A stretch of 45,084 nt of DNA from Bacteroidaceae bacterium. Lineage in GTDB: Bacteria > Bacteroidota > Bacteroidia > Bacteroidales > Bacteroidaceae. Positions within the stretch are counted from its first letter, which is position 1. The number at the start of each line of letters is the position of its first letter. The notes below the pieces were generated by a model. It was not told the DNA's origin and did not search any database. It saw only the letters and a program-made list of their open reading frames with translations. Location of the stretch: the NCBI GenBank assembly GCA_017516265.1, contig JAFXDL010000014.1, forward strand, positions 1 through 45,084, given 5' to 3'. Position numbers and translations under genes: made by a program. Of this stretch, positions 23,317-31,405 are shown one piece after another.

Positions 23317-23349
23317 GCGGCTTACTATTCATCCCGAACAATAAGCCGC
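23317..23349 (+). terminator. Hairpin terminator after DUF721
   Basis: GCGGCTTA (23317-23324) pairs with TAAGCCGC (23342-23349), with a 17-base loop. It is 10 bases after the stop of DUF721. It closes the recF-containing transcript before the histidine kinase promoter. The trailing T-run is weak. Confidence 0.6.
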
Positions 23350-23446
23350 GTTCCTATTAGAATATTAGAGAGAGAAAATATTAACAACCAAATAACACGC
23401 CTGATGTCGATTTGTTCATCAATGGGCAAGAAAAAAAGTCAGAATC

Positions 23447-23477
23447 TTGCAGAAATGGGCAAAATGCATTACATTTG
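23447..23477 (+). promoter_or_regulatory. Promoter of the PAS histidine kinase
   Basis: TTG (23447-23449), 20 bases, TACATTTG (23470-23477). The ATG is 40 bases further on. Confidence 0.65.
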
Positions 23478-23516
23478 CAACCCTAATACCTAAAAACTAT
23501 AAAGCATTCGAAAATC

Positions 23517-24965
23517 ATGGATGTTTCTCAATGTACAGATGCCGACCGTCTCAATCGTCTTTGCCAATTAGGCAAGATTGGTTGGTGGGAAGCCAATTTC
23601 ACCACGCGTGAATATACCTGCTCCGAATATCTCTGTCAGATGCTGGGGACAGAACGCACAATCCCTTTCTCCAATTTTGCAGCTATGATTCGTGAGGACT
23701 GGCGTCTACGGGCTACCAGTAAGTTCCTGACGATAGAATCGTGTGACGATTACTACGAACAGGAGTTCCCCATCAATACGTCCCACGGTGTCATATGGGT
23801 GAATTCCCGTATGGGCAGCAGGGAAACTAATGCCAAAGGAGAACTGATTGCTTTTGGTATCTTGCAGGAGATTCCGCCACGCGAAAACAGAGAAACCCTT
23901 TTCAAAAACATTTTTGAGAACATACCGGCTGGTGTGGAAATCTATAACGATGAAGGAGTGCTCATTGATGTGAATAAGCGGGATTTGGATATCTTCGGTG
24001 TGCATCATAAGAATGATATGCTTGGCATAGATCTTTTGCACAATCCCAATATTGGTCCTGAACGTACCCGTATTGTTATGGATAATGATGAGAGCCGCTT
24101 CCAGTTTGATTACCAGTTCTCGCTGACTGATGGGTATTACCCCAGTCATCGTACCGATTGTATCAATCTGATAACGAAAATCCGGAAGATGTTTGATGCC
24201 CAGGGACGTTGTATCGGATATGTGATGATCAATCTGGATAATACCCGGAATAAAGAACGTGAGCAGGAACTGATTGCGGCTAAGGAGCAGGCAGAGCGGG
24301 CAGACAAGTTGAAAAGTGCTTTCATCGCTAATATGAGTCACGAAATACGTACTCCTCTGAATGCCATTGTCGGATTCTCTACTTTGATGGCAGAAACAGA
24401 CAATGCGGACGAGCGTAAGATGTATCAGGAGATTATTGACCAAAATAATGCTCAATTGCTTAAACTTGTCACTGACGTGTTGGATTTGGCAAAAATAGAA
24501 TCGGGAACTCTCAATTTTGACAAGCAGTTCTTTGATCCTATAGGACTGTGCAATGATGTCCTTATCTCCATGAATCTGAAAGTCTCTTCAGGTGTCAATT
24601 TATATGTGGCTGATGATTTGCCTAGTTGTACATTGAATTCTGACCGCATACGTTTGAATCAAGTGTTGAGCAATTTTGTAGGAAACGCTATCAAGTTCAC
24701 TTCCCAAGGGGAAATCTGCATCGGCTTTGAACTTGTCGATGAGACACAGGTTCGTTTCTATGTAGCTGATACGGGTATTGGTATTCCCAAAGAGAAGCAA
24801 GCAGAAGTGTTTGACCGCTTTATAAAACTGGATAATTTTGTACAAGGTAGCGGATTGGGACTTAGTATCAGTAAGAGCTTTGTTGAAGGGCTAGGGGGGA
24901 CCATCGGAGTAGATAGTGAAGAGGGGAAAGGAGCTACTTTCTGGTTTACCATCCCTATTGACTGA
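23517..24965 (+). CDS. Orphan PAS-domain sensor histidine kinase
   Basis: A 482-residue, probably soluble kinase with no obvious membrane helix. Two PAS-like domains occupy about 10-125 (LGKIGWWEANFTTREYTCSEY) and 130-245 (IFENIPAGVEIYNDEGVLIDVN). They are followed by a coiled helix and the dimerisation/phosphoacceptor motif MSHEIRTPLNAIVGF with His275. The ATP-binding domain shows NFVGNAIKFT (N box), DTGIGI (G1) and GSGLGLSISK (G2). No response regulator is adjacent. The YgjP-like gene begins 5 bases after its stop. The signal is unknown; the lack of membrane segments suggests a cytoplasmic cue. Confidence 0.92.
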   Translation: MDVSQCTDADRLNRLCQLGKIGWWEANFTTREYTCSEYLCQMLGTERTIPFSNFAAMIREDWRLRATSKFLTIESCDDYYEQEFPINTSHGVIWVNSRMGSRETNAKGELIAFGILQEIPPRENRETLFKNIFENIPAGVEIYNDEGVLIDVNKRDLDIFGVHHKNDMLGIDLLHNPNIGPERTRIVMDNDESRFQFDYQFSLTDGYYPSHRTDCINLITKIRKMFDAQGRCIGYVMINLDNTRNKEREQELIAAKEQAERADKLKSAFIANMSHEIRTPLNAIVGFSTLMAETDNADERKMYQEIIDQNNAQLLKLVTDVLDLAKIESGTLNFDKQFFDPIGLCNDVLISMNLKVSSGVNLYVADDLPSCTLNSDRIRLNQVLSNFVGNAIKFTSQGEICIGFELVDETQVRFYVADTGIGIPKEKQAEVFDRFIKLDNFVQGSGLGLSISKSFVEGLGGTIGVDSEEGKGATFWFTIPID

Positions 24966-24969
24966 TTTC

Positions 24970-25701
24970 ATGCTGCAGAATTTTACAGATGACCAATTGG
25001 GACAGATTGTCGTGCGCTTGAATGTCCGTGCACGACGTATTATCATGCGCCCACAGGTTGATGGTGTGACGGTCACCATACCTCCAAATACTTCTGCGGA
25101 TATGCTGATGAAGACCCTGGACCGATTCAGGGATGAACTGCATAAACGCCAACAGGCAATCAGAAAGTCAATGACGGAAAAGTGGGGAGATGGCAAAAGA
25201 GTGATAGATTTGGACTTTCGGATAAAGAATGATATTGTCGCGTTGACTATAGATTCAGGGACTCGCAATGTCTTTTATAGTAATTCCAAGCCAGGAGAAA
25301 CGACCATTATTTGTCCTCCTGATACGCAATTTGATGCTCCTGAGTGCCAAGAATGGTTGCACCGGGTCATTGAAAAGGCACTGAGGCAACAGGCGTCATG
25401 GTTGTTGCCTGAGCGTTTGCGTGCACTTTCTGTATTGCATGATTTACCGTTCAACCGATGTAAGGTGAATGTGAGTAAAGGACGATGGGGGAGTTGTTCG
25501 ACACGTAAGGATATCAACCTTTCATGTTATCTGATACTGCTTCCTTCGCATCTGCGCGAATATGTAATGTTGCACGAATTGTGTCATACCCGTGAAATGA
25601 ATCATGGCCCTCGCTTTTGGGAGTTGCTGGACAGCCTTACGGGTGGACGTGCCAAAGAACTTAGAAACGAACTGAAGGCATATCGCACGGAGGTGTGGTG
25701 A
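24970..25701 (+). CDS. YgjP-like (DUF45, M48-type) metallopeptidase
   Basis: A 243-residue protein from MLQNFTDDQLGQ. The zinc site is HELCH (residues 202-206) with a third His in MNHGPRFW, preceded by the family hallmark SKGRWGSCSTRKDINLSCYL. Members are predicted zinc peptidases; function is unproven. It starts 5 bases after the histidine kinase stop, so the pair is co-transcribed. The longer frame overlaps the kinase by 49 bases and is less likely. The middle part (about 45-110) is charged and variable. Confidence 0.88.
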   Translation: MLQNFTDDQLGQIVVRLNVRARRIIMRPQVDGVTVTIPPNTSADMLMKTLDRFRDELHKRQQAIRKSMTEKWGDGKRVIDLDFRIKNDIVALTIDSGTRNVFYSNSKPGETTIICPPDTQFDAPECQEWLHRVIEKALRQQASWLLPERLRALSVLHDLPFNRCKVNVSKGRWGSCSTRKDINLSCYLILLPSHLREYVMLHELCHTREMNHGPRFWELLDSLTGGRAKELRNELKAYRTEVW

Positions 25702-25714
25702 ACCTCGACTTCCT

Positions 25715-25880
25715 AATTCAACTTTCGCAAGTATAAGAAGTTGCAGGAGTTACAGGAGTTCAGGCTATATTTTAACAAAACTAAACATGACATTCAAAGC
25801 TATTGTCTGTAACTCCTGAGCGAAGCGGAAACTTCTGAACTTCAAAAGGTTGAGCTTGCGAAACTTAAATTCCTAATCCT
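25715..25880. repeat. Long imperfect inverted micro-repeat island, AGGAGT dialect
   Basis: This fills most of the 25702-26011 gap. The left arm (about 25720-25765) contains CAACTTTCGCAAG and GTTGCAGGAGTTACAGGAGT. The right arm (about 25810-25865) contains TAACTCCTGAGCGAAGCGGA, TTCTGAACTTC and GAGCTTGCGAAAC. The arms can pair over about 45 bases. The island near 44103-44240 is a homologue with the same GAGCGAAGCGGAAAC core. A TAACTTTG box at 25964-25971 follows, probably the -7 element of the permease gene. Confidence 0.65.
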
Positions 25881-26011
25881 TCTCTTTTGCAACCAACTTG
25901 CAAATACAATGGAGGAGAGCCAAAAAACTTGGGTGTTTGTCGCGACGAAAGAAAATGTTTGTTTAACTTTGTCCGTTGAAAGAACTTGTAATCCATTTTT
26001 TTTTGACTGTT

Positions 26012-27325
26012 ATGAATGAAATCATAGATTTGGTAAATGAAATGTCGCCCTATCTGTTGCTGGGATTCTTGTTGGCAGGATTGATGCATGCTTTTGTCCC
26101 CGGCAACCTCTATCAGCGTTATTTGGGCGGTTCCTCCTTTCGTTCGGTGCTTAACGCAGCATTGTTGGGTGTCCCAATCCCTTTGTGCTCGTGTGGGGTC
26201 ATCCCTACGGCTATGTCGCTCTATCGGCAGGGAGCCTCCAGAGGGGCCAGTGTCTCTTTCCTCATTGCTACTCCTCAGACAGGTGTCGATTCCATCATTG
26301 CCACCTATTCGCTCATGGGGTTGCCCTTTGCCCTGATACGTCCGTTGGCCGCGTTGGTCACTGCTCTTGTAGGCGGACAGATGGTAAATCTGTTTGACCG
26401 TAAAGCGGAGAAAACCATGCAAATCCAGCCGGCAGACAATGCCCCCGTAGAGAGTCTGAGTTTCTTCGGCCGTATAAAAAAGGCATTACACTATGCTTTT
26501 GTGGAGATGATGCAAGATATCGGCCGATGGCTTGTCTTGGGATTGGTCATAGCCGGGCTGATTACCGTGCTTGTCCCTGACTCCTTTTTTGCCCTGTTTG
26601 CAGACAGTACATTGCTCAGTATTCTGTTGGTGTTGGCCTTTGCTGTGCCTATGTATCTGTGTGCGACGGGGTCTATCCCCATTGCTGTTGCTCTGATGAT
26701 GAAGGGTCTGTCTCCAGGTACGGCTCTTGTACTGTTGATGGCAGGGCCGGCCGTCAATGCTGCTTCCATACTGGTTATTCAGAAGGTTATGGGCAGACGC
26801 ACCCTCATCCTGTACTTGGCTTCCATCATTAGCGGAGCCGTGGCCTTTGCTTTGGGTATTGACTATCTGCTTCCGGCAGAGTGGTTCACCTCCCATCTTG
26901 AAGCCATGCACCATAGTTGCCATGAGACTCCAGCCTATTTCAATATCGCTTGCACATGCTTGCTTCTGCTCCTGCTTGTCAATGCGCTCTATCGGCGCTA
27001 TGTGCGTAAGGGTGGATGTGGGTGTCATTCGGAAGACGGATGCCAATGCCACTCGGAAGAGTCGTGCGGATGCTCTTCCGAAAGTGCGTGTGGATGTCAT
27101 TCAGAGATGGCCTCTTCGTCTGGTTGTGGCGAAATCACTCTCCGCATCAAGGGGATGAGTTGTAATCATTGTCGCACCAATGTGGAGAATGCCATAGCCC
27201 GGATACCGGGAGTTGAATCTGTACTGGTTGACCTCCCTTCGGCTACAGCTGTAGTCAGAGGTCATGTTGACCTCGCTTCCATACGTCAAGCAGTCGAGGC
27301 TATCGGTTTTGAAGTGGAAAATTAA
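26012..27325 (+). CDS. SO_0444-type Cu/Zn efflux permease with Cys-rich and HMA domains
   Basis: A 437-residue inner-membrane permease from MNEIIDLVNEM. Two halves of about four membrane helices each resemble the permease family; each half has conserved motifs (PLCSCGVIP and ATPQTGVDS; LCATGSIP and AGPAVNAAS). Between the last helix and the end are about 40 residues of Cys/His repeats (GCGCHSED, GCQCHSEE, SCGCSSES, ACGCHSEM; about 335-373). A heavy-metal-associated domain with GMSCNHC follows (Cys384/387). Relatives move copper or zinc out of the cell; the specific metal is inferred. The longer frame starts at a TTG in the promoter region and was rejected. Confidence 0.88.
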   Translation: MNEIIDLVNEMSPYLLLGFLLAGLMHAFVPGNLYQRYLGGSSFRSVLNAALLGVPIPLCSCGVIPTAMSLYRQGASRGASVSFLIATPQTGVDSIIATYSLMGLPFALIRPLAALVTALVGGQMVNLFDRKAEKTMQIQPADNAPVESLSFFGRIKKALHYAFVEMMQDIGRWLVLGLVIAGLITVLVPDSFFALFADSTLLSILLVLAFAVPMYLCATGSIPIAVALMMKGLSPGTALVLLMAGPAVNAASILVIQKVMGRRTLILYLASIISGAVAFALGIDYLLPAEWFTSHLEAMHHSCHETPAYFNIACTCLLLLLLVNALYRRYVRKGGCGCHSEDGCQCHSEESCGCSSESACGCHSEMASSSGCGEITLRIKGMSCNHCRTNVENAIARIPGVESVLVDLPSATAVVRGHVDLASIRQAVEAIGFEVEN

Positions 27326-27353
27326 GCAGAATATGCAAAAAAAAGTTCTTTTA

Positions 27354-27385
27354 TTTGCACAATTCATCAATAAACCGTACCTTTG
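27354..27385 (+). promoter_or_regulatory. Promoter of tRNA-Met
   Basis: TTTG (27354-27357), 20 bases, TACCTTTG (27378-27385). Matches the Bacteroidetes consensus exactly and begins about 30 bases after the permease stop codon. Confidence 0.75.
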
Positions 27386-27415
27386 CACTGCAAATCCGAT
27401 AAAAGGGTTGTGTAC

Positions 27416-27489
27416 GGGCTTTTAGCTCAGTTGGTTAGAGCAACAGACTCATAATCTGGAGGTCCTTGGTTCAAGCCCAAGATGGCCCA
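27416..27489 (+). tRNA. tRNA-Met (anticodon CAT)
   Basis: A 74-base cloverleaf. The acceptor stem starts GGGCTTT and closes with ATGGCCC plus the discriminator A, with one T-T mismatch. The D arm is AGCTCAGTTGGTTAGAGC. The anticodon loop CTCATAA has CAT at 27450-27452, and the T arm contains GGTTCAAGCC. No CCA is encoded. CAT serves elongator Met, initiator Met or lysidine-modified Ile; the G1-C72 pair argues against a typical initiator. Elongator Met is the best call. Confidence 0.9.
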
Positions 27490-27494
27490 CTTGA

Positions 27495-27543
27495 AAGAAG
27501 AAAAGCTGAATATCTGTCGGACAGATGTTTGGCTTTTCTTCTT
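27495..27543 (+). terminator. Terminator of tRNA-Met
   Basis: AAGAAGAAAAGC (27495-27506) pairs with GCTTTTCTTCTT (27532-27543). Inside, ATCTGTC and GGACAGAT add a second stem. T-rich sequence follows. Confidence 0.8.
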
Positions 27544-27615
27544 TTGGTATGTGGGATTCGGCTCTTCCTTCTTGGAAATAATTGTTCAAGCTGATTGAAT
27601 GCGATTGGAAAATAG

Positions 27616-27761
27616 TTGGTTGTTTCCTAGATTATTTGTATCTTTGCGGCCAACAATATGTTTACTGATAGTTTGCGGATTCATAGAAAGGAATTCATTA
27701 ACTTGATAGTCTAACGGACGAGGGGCTATTGTTGGATGATGGCACTCCCTCTTTTCGTCAT
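27616..27761 (+). promoter_or_regulatory. Promoter and long structured leader of the methyltransferase gene
   Basis: TTG (27616-27618), 20 bases, TATCTTTG (27639-27646). The leader from about 27651 to the ATG at 27762 is about 110 bases, unusually long. CCAACAATA (27650-27658) can pair with TATTGTTGG (27727-27735). An 18-codon open frame (ATG at 27658, stop at 27712-27714) lies inside the paired region. Confidence 0.55.
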
Positions 27762-28994
27762 ATGGCAAAGAAAGAGATATCACAAGAAACGTTTGCCTTC
27801 ATAGAGGCTCATGCTGGGGACAATGTGCAGACATTGGCTCTGCAGGCTGCGCGGTACCCAAAAGTCAACATGTCGATAGCCATCATACAGATTGCTGCCC
27901 GGCAGACGGCTCGTGCCAAATTGCCTACGTGGTGGGAGACCAATGGGTTGCGATATCCGCAACATCTGTCTATGGAGCAATGCTCGTCGGAGGTTACGGC
28001 CCGATACAAGGCAAGCCTTATTCCTGAACGGTTGAAAGATGGTGGTTCTCTGACCGACCTTACGGGAGGCTTCGGGGTGGATTTCACTTGTATGGCGCAG
28101 GGCTTTGCTGAGGCTACTTATGTGGAGCGTCAGGAAGAGTTGTGTGCATTGGCCGAGCATAACTTGCCGTTATTGGCTTTGCCTCATGCGCAGGTGGTAA
28201 ATGCCAATGCTGTTGACTATCTGAAGGAAATGCCCAAGCAGGCGGTGGTATTCATTGATCCATCCCGACGCGACTTGAAAGGGCGAAAGACCGTGGCTAT
28301 CAGTGATTGTGAACCTAACATTGCGCAGTTGAACGACTTGCTGATGGAGAAAGCTGAAATGGTTATCGTGAAGCTCTCTCCCATGCTGGACATCAGCTTG
28401 GCTTTGGAGGCATTGCCCAATGTGCGTGAAGTGCATGTGGTGGCCGTGGGAGGCGAATGCAAAGAGCTGCTTCTGGTGTTGGATGCTCAAGCCTGTTCGG
28501 CTGAAGCACGTGTTGTCTGCATCAATCTTCCTGCAAATGTGGCCGACAAATGGCCGGAGCCTTTTGTGTTCTTCCGGCATGAGGAGGCAAGTGTGGGATA
28601 TGAGACCGCAACGGAGTTGGAAGATTATCTGTACGAGCCTAGCAGTGCTTTGCTGAAAGCAGGGGCTTTTCGGACCGTGGCTGCCCGGTATGGCTTGAAG
28701 AAGTTGCATCCTAGCAGTCATCTTTATACCAGTTCGGAGTTGTTGGCTGATTTCCCCGGACGTGTCTTTGTTGTGATTGAACAAGGTGGATTCGGAAAGC
28801 GGGAGGTCAAGAAGATACAGACCTTTACGGTCAAGGCAAATATCACCGTGCGGAATTTCCCGACCAGTGTGCTCAAGTTGCGCAAACAGTTGAAGCTGGC
28901 CGAGGGTGGAGATTTCTACCTTTTTGCAACCACGCTGGCGGATGATGACAAACAGTGGATTCTTTGCAAGAAGCCTGTGTTGCAGAACTTGTAA
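27762..28994 (+). CDS. THUMP-like class I SAM-dependent methyltransferase
   Basis: A 410-residue protein from MAKKEISQETFAFIEAH. The N-terminal about 90 residues are helical (NVQTLALQAARYPKVNMSIAIIQI). The SAM-binding motif I is DLTGGFGVDF, followed by YVERQEELCALAEHNL. A DPSRR motif (VVFIDPSRRDLKG) and KLSPMLDI lie further on. The final part, with KFHPSS-like KLHPSSHL and VKANITVRNFP, resembles the THUMP-like domain of Bacteroidetes methyltransferases. An RNA target is likely from family resemblance but is unproven. An in-frame TTG start at 27729 (adding 11 residues) was rejected. Confidence 0.85.
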   Translation: MAKKEISQETFAFIEAHAGDNVQTLALQAARYPKVNMSIAIIQIAARQTARAKLPTWWETNGLRYPQHLSMEQCSSEVTARYKASLIPERLKDGGSLTDLTGGFGVDFTCMAQGFAEATYVERQEELCALAEHNLPLLALPHAQVVNANAVDYLKEMPKQAVVFIDPSRRDLKGRKTVAISDCEPNIAQLNDLLMEKAEMVIVKLSPMLDISLALEALPNVREVHVVAVGGECKELLLVLDAQACSAEARVVCINLPANVADKWPEPFVFFRHEEASVGYETATELEDYLYEPSSALLKAGAFRTVAARYGLKKLHPSSHLYTSSELLADFPGRVFVVIEQGGFGKREVKKIQTFTVKANITVRNFPTSVLKLRKQLKLAEGGDFYLFATTLADDDKQWILCKKPVLQNL

Positions 28995-29050
28995 GTAAAG
29001 CAGGATGGTCTCCTACACTCCTGTAATCCTGAAAGTTGTACATGCGAAAC
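28995..29050. repeat. Micro-repeat island, AGGAGT dialect (short)
   Basis: TCTCCTACACTCCTGTAATC and flanking AACTTGTAAGT / GCGAAACTTAA segments repeat the design of the islands near 25720 and 44110 in reduced form. It separates the methyltransferase gene from the antiporter gene. Confidence 0.45.
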
Positions 29051-29091
29051 TTAAATGAAGAAATAAAATATAAGAGATAGTTTAAAAACGT

Positions 29092-30048
29092 ATGATTGAC
29101 GCATTGTTACTTGTCGGTGGATTGTTGCTCATCTTGTGGGGAGCCAATGCCTTGACCGACGGAGCCGCTTCGGTGGCCAAGCGCTTCCAGATTTCCAATT
29201 TGGTAATCGGACTCACCATTGTTGCATTTGGAACTTCGGCGCCCGAGTTTGTTATCAGTTTTCTCTCATCGTTCAATGGTAGTGCCGGACTTGCTATTGG
29301 TAATGTGGTGGGAAGCAATGTCTTCAATTGTTTGATGATTGTGGGAGTGACGGCTGTTGTGGCTCCCATCCCTGTGGGAAAAGGCACGTTGGCCAAGGAG
29401 ATACCCTTGTGCGTGCTTTCTGCCATCGTATTGTTCCTTTGTGCCAACGATGTCTTGTTGGATGGCGGGGCGTCCAATGTCATCAGCCGTAGTGATGGTT
29501 TGATGTTGCTCTGCTTCTTTGCTATCTTTGTAGGTTATACATTTGCCATAGCCAAGAATGGGAATGGTGAGGACGAGGGTGAAATCCGTAGTTTCCCGGT
29601 GTGGAAATCTGTGCTTTTTATCCTGTTGGGCCTTGGTGCGCTCATTGGTGGCGGACAATTGTTCGTGAATGGAGCCTCAGGCATTGCCCGCTCGTTGGGA
29701 GTGAGTGAATCCGTTATTGGTCTTACGCTGGTTGCAGGAGGTACGTCGCTTCCTGAGTTGGCCACATCGGTATCGGCTGCTTTGAAGAAGAATCCGGGTA
29801 TTGCCATCGGCAATGTCATTGGTAGCAACCTGTTCAATGCCTTTGCTGTGCTGGGAGCCAGTGCTACCATCAGCGACCTTCCGTTGGGAGGTATTACGAA
29901 TTTCGACTTCGTTACATTCATCGTGGCGAGTATCCTGCTTTGGATTGCGGGCTTCTTCATGGGTAAGCGTATCATCACTCGTCCTGAAGGAATCTTCCTG
30001 GTGCTCTGCTACGTGGGTTACACCACCTATTTGATTATGCAACAATAG
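29092..30048 (+). CDS. Calcium/sodium antiporter, CaCA family (YrbG-like)
   Basis: A 318-residue inner-membrane protein with two inverted halves. The alpha-1 motif is GTSAPE (residues 47-52) followed by IGNVVGSNVFN. The alpha-2 motif is GTSLPE (217-222) followed by IGNVIGSNLFN. About ten membrane segments are evident. The family exchanges Ca2+ (or K+) for Na+ or H+ across the cytoplasmic membrane. Ion preference cannot be told. A 22-base tandem repeat follows its stop codon. Confidence 0.92.
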   Translation: MIDALLLVGGLLLILWGANALTDGAASVAKRFQISNLVIGLTIVAFGTSAPEFVISFLSSFNGSAGLAIGNVVGSNVFNCLMIVGVTAVVAPIPVGKGTLAKEIPLCVLSAIVLFLCANDVLLDGGASNVISRSDGLMLLCFFAIFVGYTFAIAKNGNGEDEGEIRSFPVWKSVLFILLGLGALIGGGQLFVNGASGIARSLGVSESVIGLTLVAGGTSLPELATSVSAALKKNPGIAIGNVIGSNLFNAFAVLGASATISDLPLGGITNFDFVTFIVASILLWIAGFFMGKRIITRPEGIFLVLCYVGYTTYLIMQQ

Positions 30049-30064
30049 GCGCAGATGACCTTGA

Positions 30065-30152
30065 TTCATCCCAGGCCTGAGCATGGTTCATCCCTGGGTT
30101 AAGCATGACTCATCCCTAGGCTAAGCATGGCTTATCCCTAACCTGAGTTTAT
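30065..30152. repeat. Four 22-base tandem repeats
   Basis: Units of 22 bases at 30065-30086, 30087-30108, 30109-30130 and 30131-30152. Each starts TTCATCCC, CTCATCCC or CTTATCCC and ends near GAGCATGG or TAAGCATG. CCTAGG and GGCC inside the units are self-complementary. Copies differ at several positions. They fill the spacer between the antiporter and the acetyltransferase-fold gene. Confidence 0.75.
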
Positions 30153-30178
30153 TTTGGAAAAATATAAAGAATAAGATA

Positions 30179-31312
30179 ATGGTAAAAATCAAAAAAGTCA
30201 GTACAAAGAAAGAGTTGAAGACCTTCATCCGCTTCAATTATGAACTTTATAAGGAGAACCCCTATTCTGTCCCTGATTTGTACGACGATATGTTGGCTAC
30301 GTTTGACCGTCAGAAGAATCCGGCTTTTGAGTTTTGCGAAGCCGACTACTTTTTGGCGTATAATGATGAGAGAGAGGTGGTAGGCCGTGTAGCCGCTATC
30401 ATCAATCATCGCAGTAATGAGACGTGGGAGGCCAAGAATGTGCGTTTCGGATGGATAGATTTCGTAGATGATGAGCACGTGAGCCAGGCATTGTTGGACA
30501 CCGTAGCTTCTTGGGGTAAAGAGCGGGGGATGGCCGCCATGCAAGGCCCCTTGGGATTTACGGACTTGGATGCTGAAGGCCTCTTGGTTGAAGGGTTTGA
30601 CCAACTGAGCACCATGGCCACAATCTATAACTATCCCTATTACCAGAAGCACATCGAACAATACGGCCTGGAAAAGGATGCCGATTGGGTGGAGTTCAAA
30701 ATCAATATTCCTGATAGTATCCCTGACAAGATGAAGCGAATTGCCGACCTTATCAGTCGCAAGTATGGCCTTCATGTGAAGAAATTGAAGGATATGAAAG
30801 AGGTAAAAGAGGGTGGATATGGACAAAAAATCTTTGACCTTATCAACGAGGCTTATGCTCCTCTGTATGGTTTTTCACGTATGAGCCAACAACAGATTGA
30901 CCAGTATGTCAGCACCTATCTTCCTATCCTTGACCTTCGTATGGTCACTTTGATTGAAGATGCAGAAGACAATCTGGTGGCCGTAGGTGTTTCCATGCCC
31001 TCCATGTCAAAAGCTCTGCAGAAGGCGAAAGGCAAGATGTTCCCCTTCGGATGGTGGCATCTGTTGAAGGCCTTGAAGTGGGGACGCCCGAAGACTCTTG
31101 ACCTGATGTTGGTGGGGGTGAAGCCCGAATATCAGAGCAAAGGCGTAAACTCACTGCTTTTCACCGACCTCATCCCTGTGTACCAGTCATTGGGATTCAA
31201 GGATGCCGAGAGTAATCCGGAGTTGGAAACCAACAATAAGGTGCAGGCCCAATGGGAGTACTTCGACACCACATCACACAAGCGTAGAAGAGCGTATAAG
31301 AAAAGTATATAA
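30179..31312 (+). CDS. Acetyltransferase-fold (GNAT-like) protein
   Basis: A 377-residue protein starting MVKIKKVSTKKELKTFIRF. The first about 180 residues contain a GNAT-like layout: FLAYNDEREVVGRVAAIINH, then NVRFGWIDFVDDEHVSQALLDTV, and AMQGPLGFTDLDAEGLLVEGF. The second half contains DLMLVGVKPEYQSKGVNSLLF, an acetyl-CoA-binding-like motif A. Large proteins of this type are widespread in Bacteroidetes without known substrate. It may contain two GNAT folds. The gene lies between the antiporter and the topoisomerase gene on the same strand. Confidence 0.78.
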   Translation: MVKIKKVSTKKELKTFIRFNYELYKENPYSVPDLYDDMLATFDRQKNPAFEFCEADYFLAYNDEREVVGRVAAIINHRSNETWEAKNVRFGWIDFVDDEHVSQALLDTVASWGKERGMAAMQGPLGFTDLDAEGLLVEGFDQLSTMATIYNYPYYQKHIEQYGLEKDADWVEFKINIPDSIPDKMKRIADLISRKYGLHVKKLKDMKEVKEGGYGQKIFDLINEAYAPLYGFSRMSQQQIDQYVSTYLPILDLRMVTLIEDAEDNLVAVGVSMPSMSKALQKAKGKMFPFGWWHLLKALKWGRPKTLDLMLVGVKPEYQSKGVNSLLFTDLIPVYQSLGFKDAESNPELETNNKVQAQWEYFDTTSHKRRRAYKKSI

Positions 31313-31400
31313 AAAGTTGACAAAATACAAGTTGGCAAGTTGATAAGGCCGTGTGGCACTGCCTTCTCCTCAACTTTCTCGTCAACTTGTTAACTTTAAA
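31313..31400. repeat. Inverted micro-repeat island, AAGTTGAC dialect
   Basis: The left arm (about 31314-31348) is AAAGTTGACAA, CAAGTTGG and CAAGTTGATAAGG. The right arm (about 31362-31397) is CCTTCTCCTCAACTT, CGTCAACTTGTTAACTTT. Together they form a long hairpin just before the topoisomerase B start at 31406. Confidence 0.6.
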
Positions 31401-31405
31401 AGATT

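Noticed and set aside
30065-30152. A possible short CRISPR array
   Set aside because: The 22-base units are directly adjacent with no unique spacers, and no cas genes are present.
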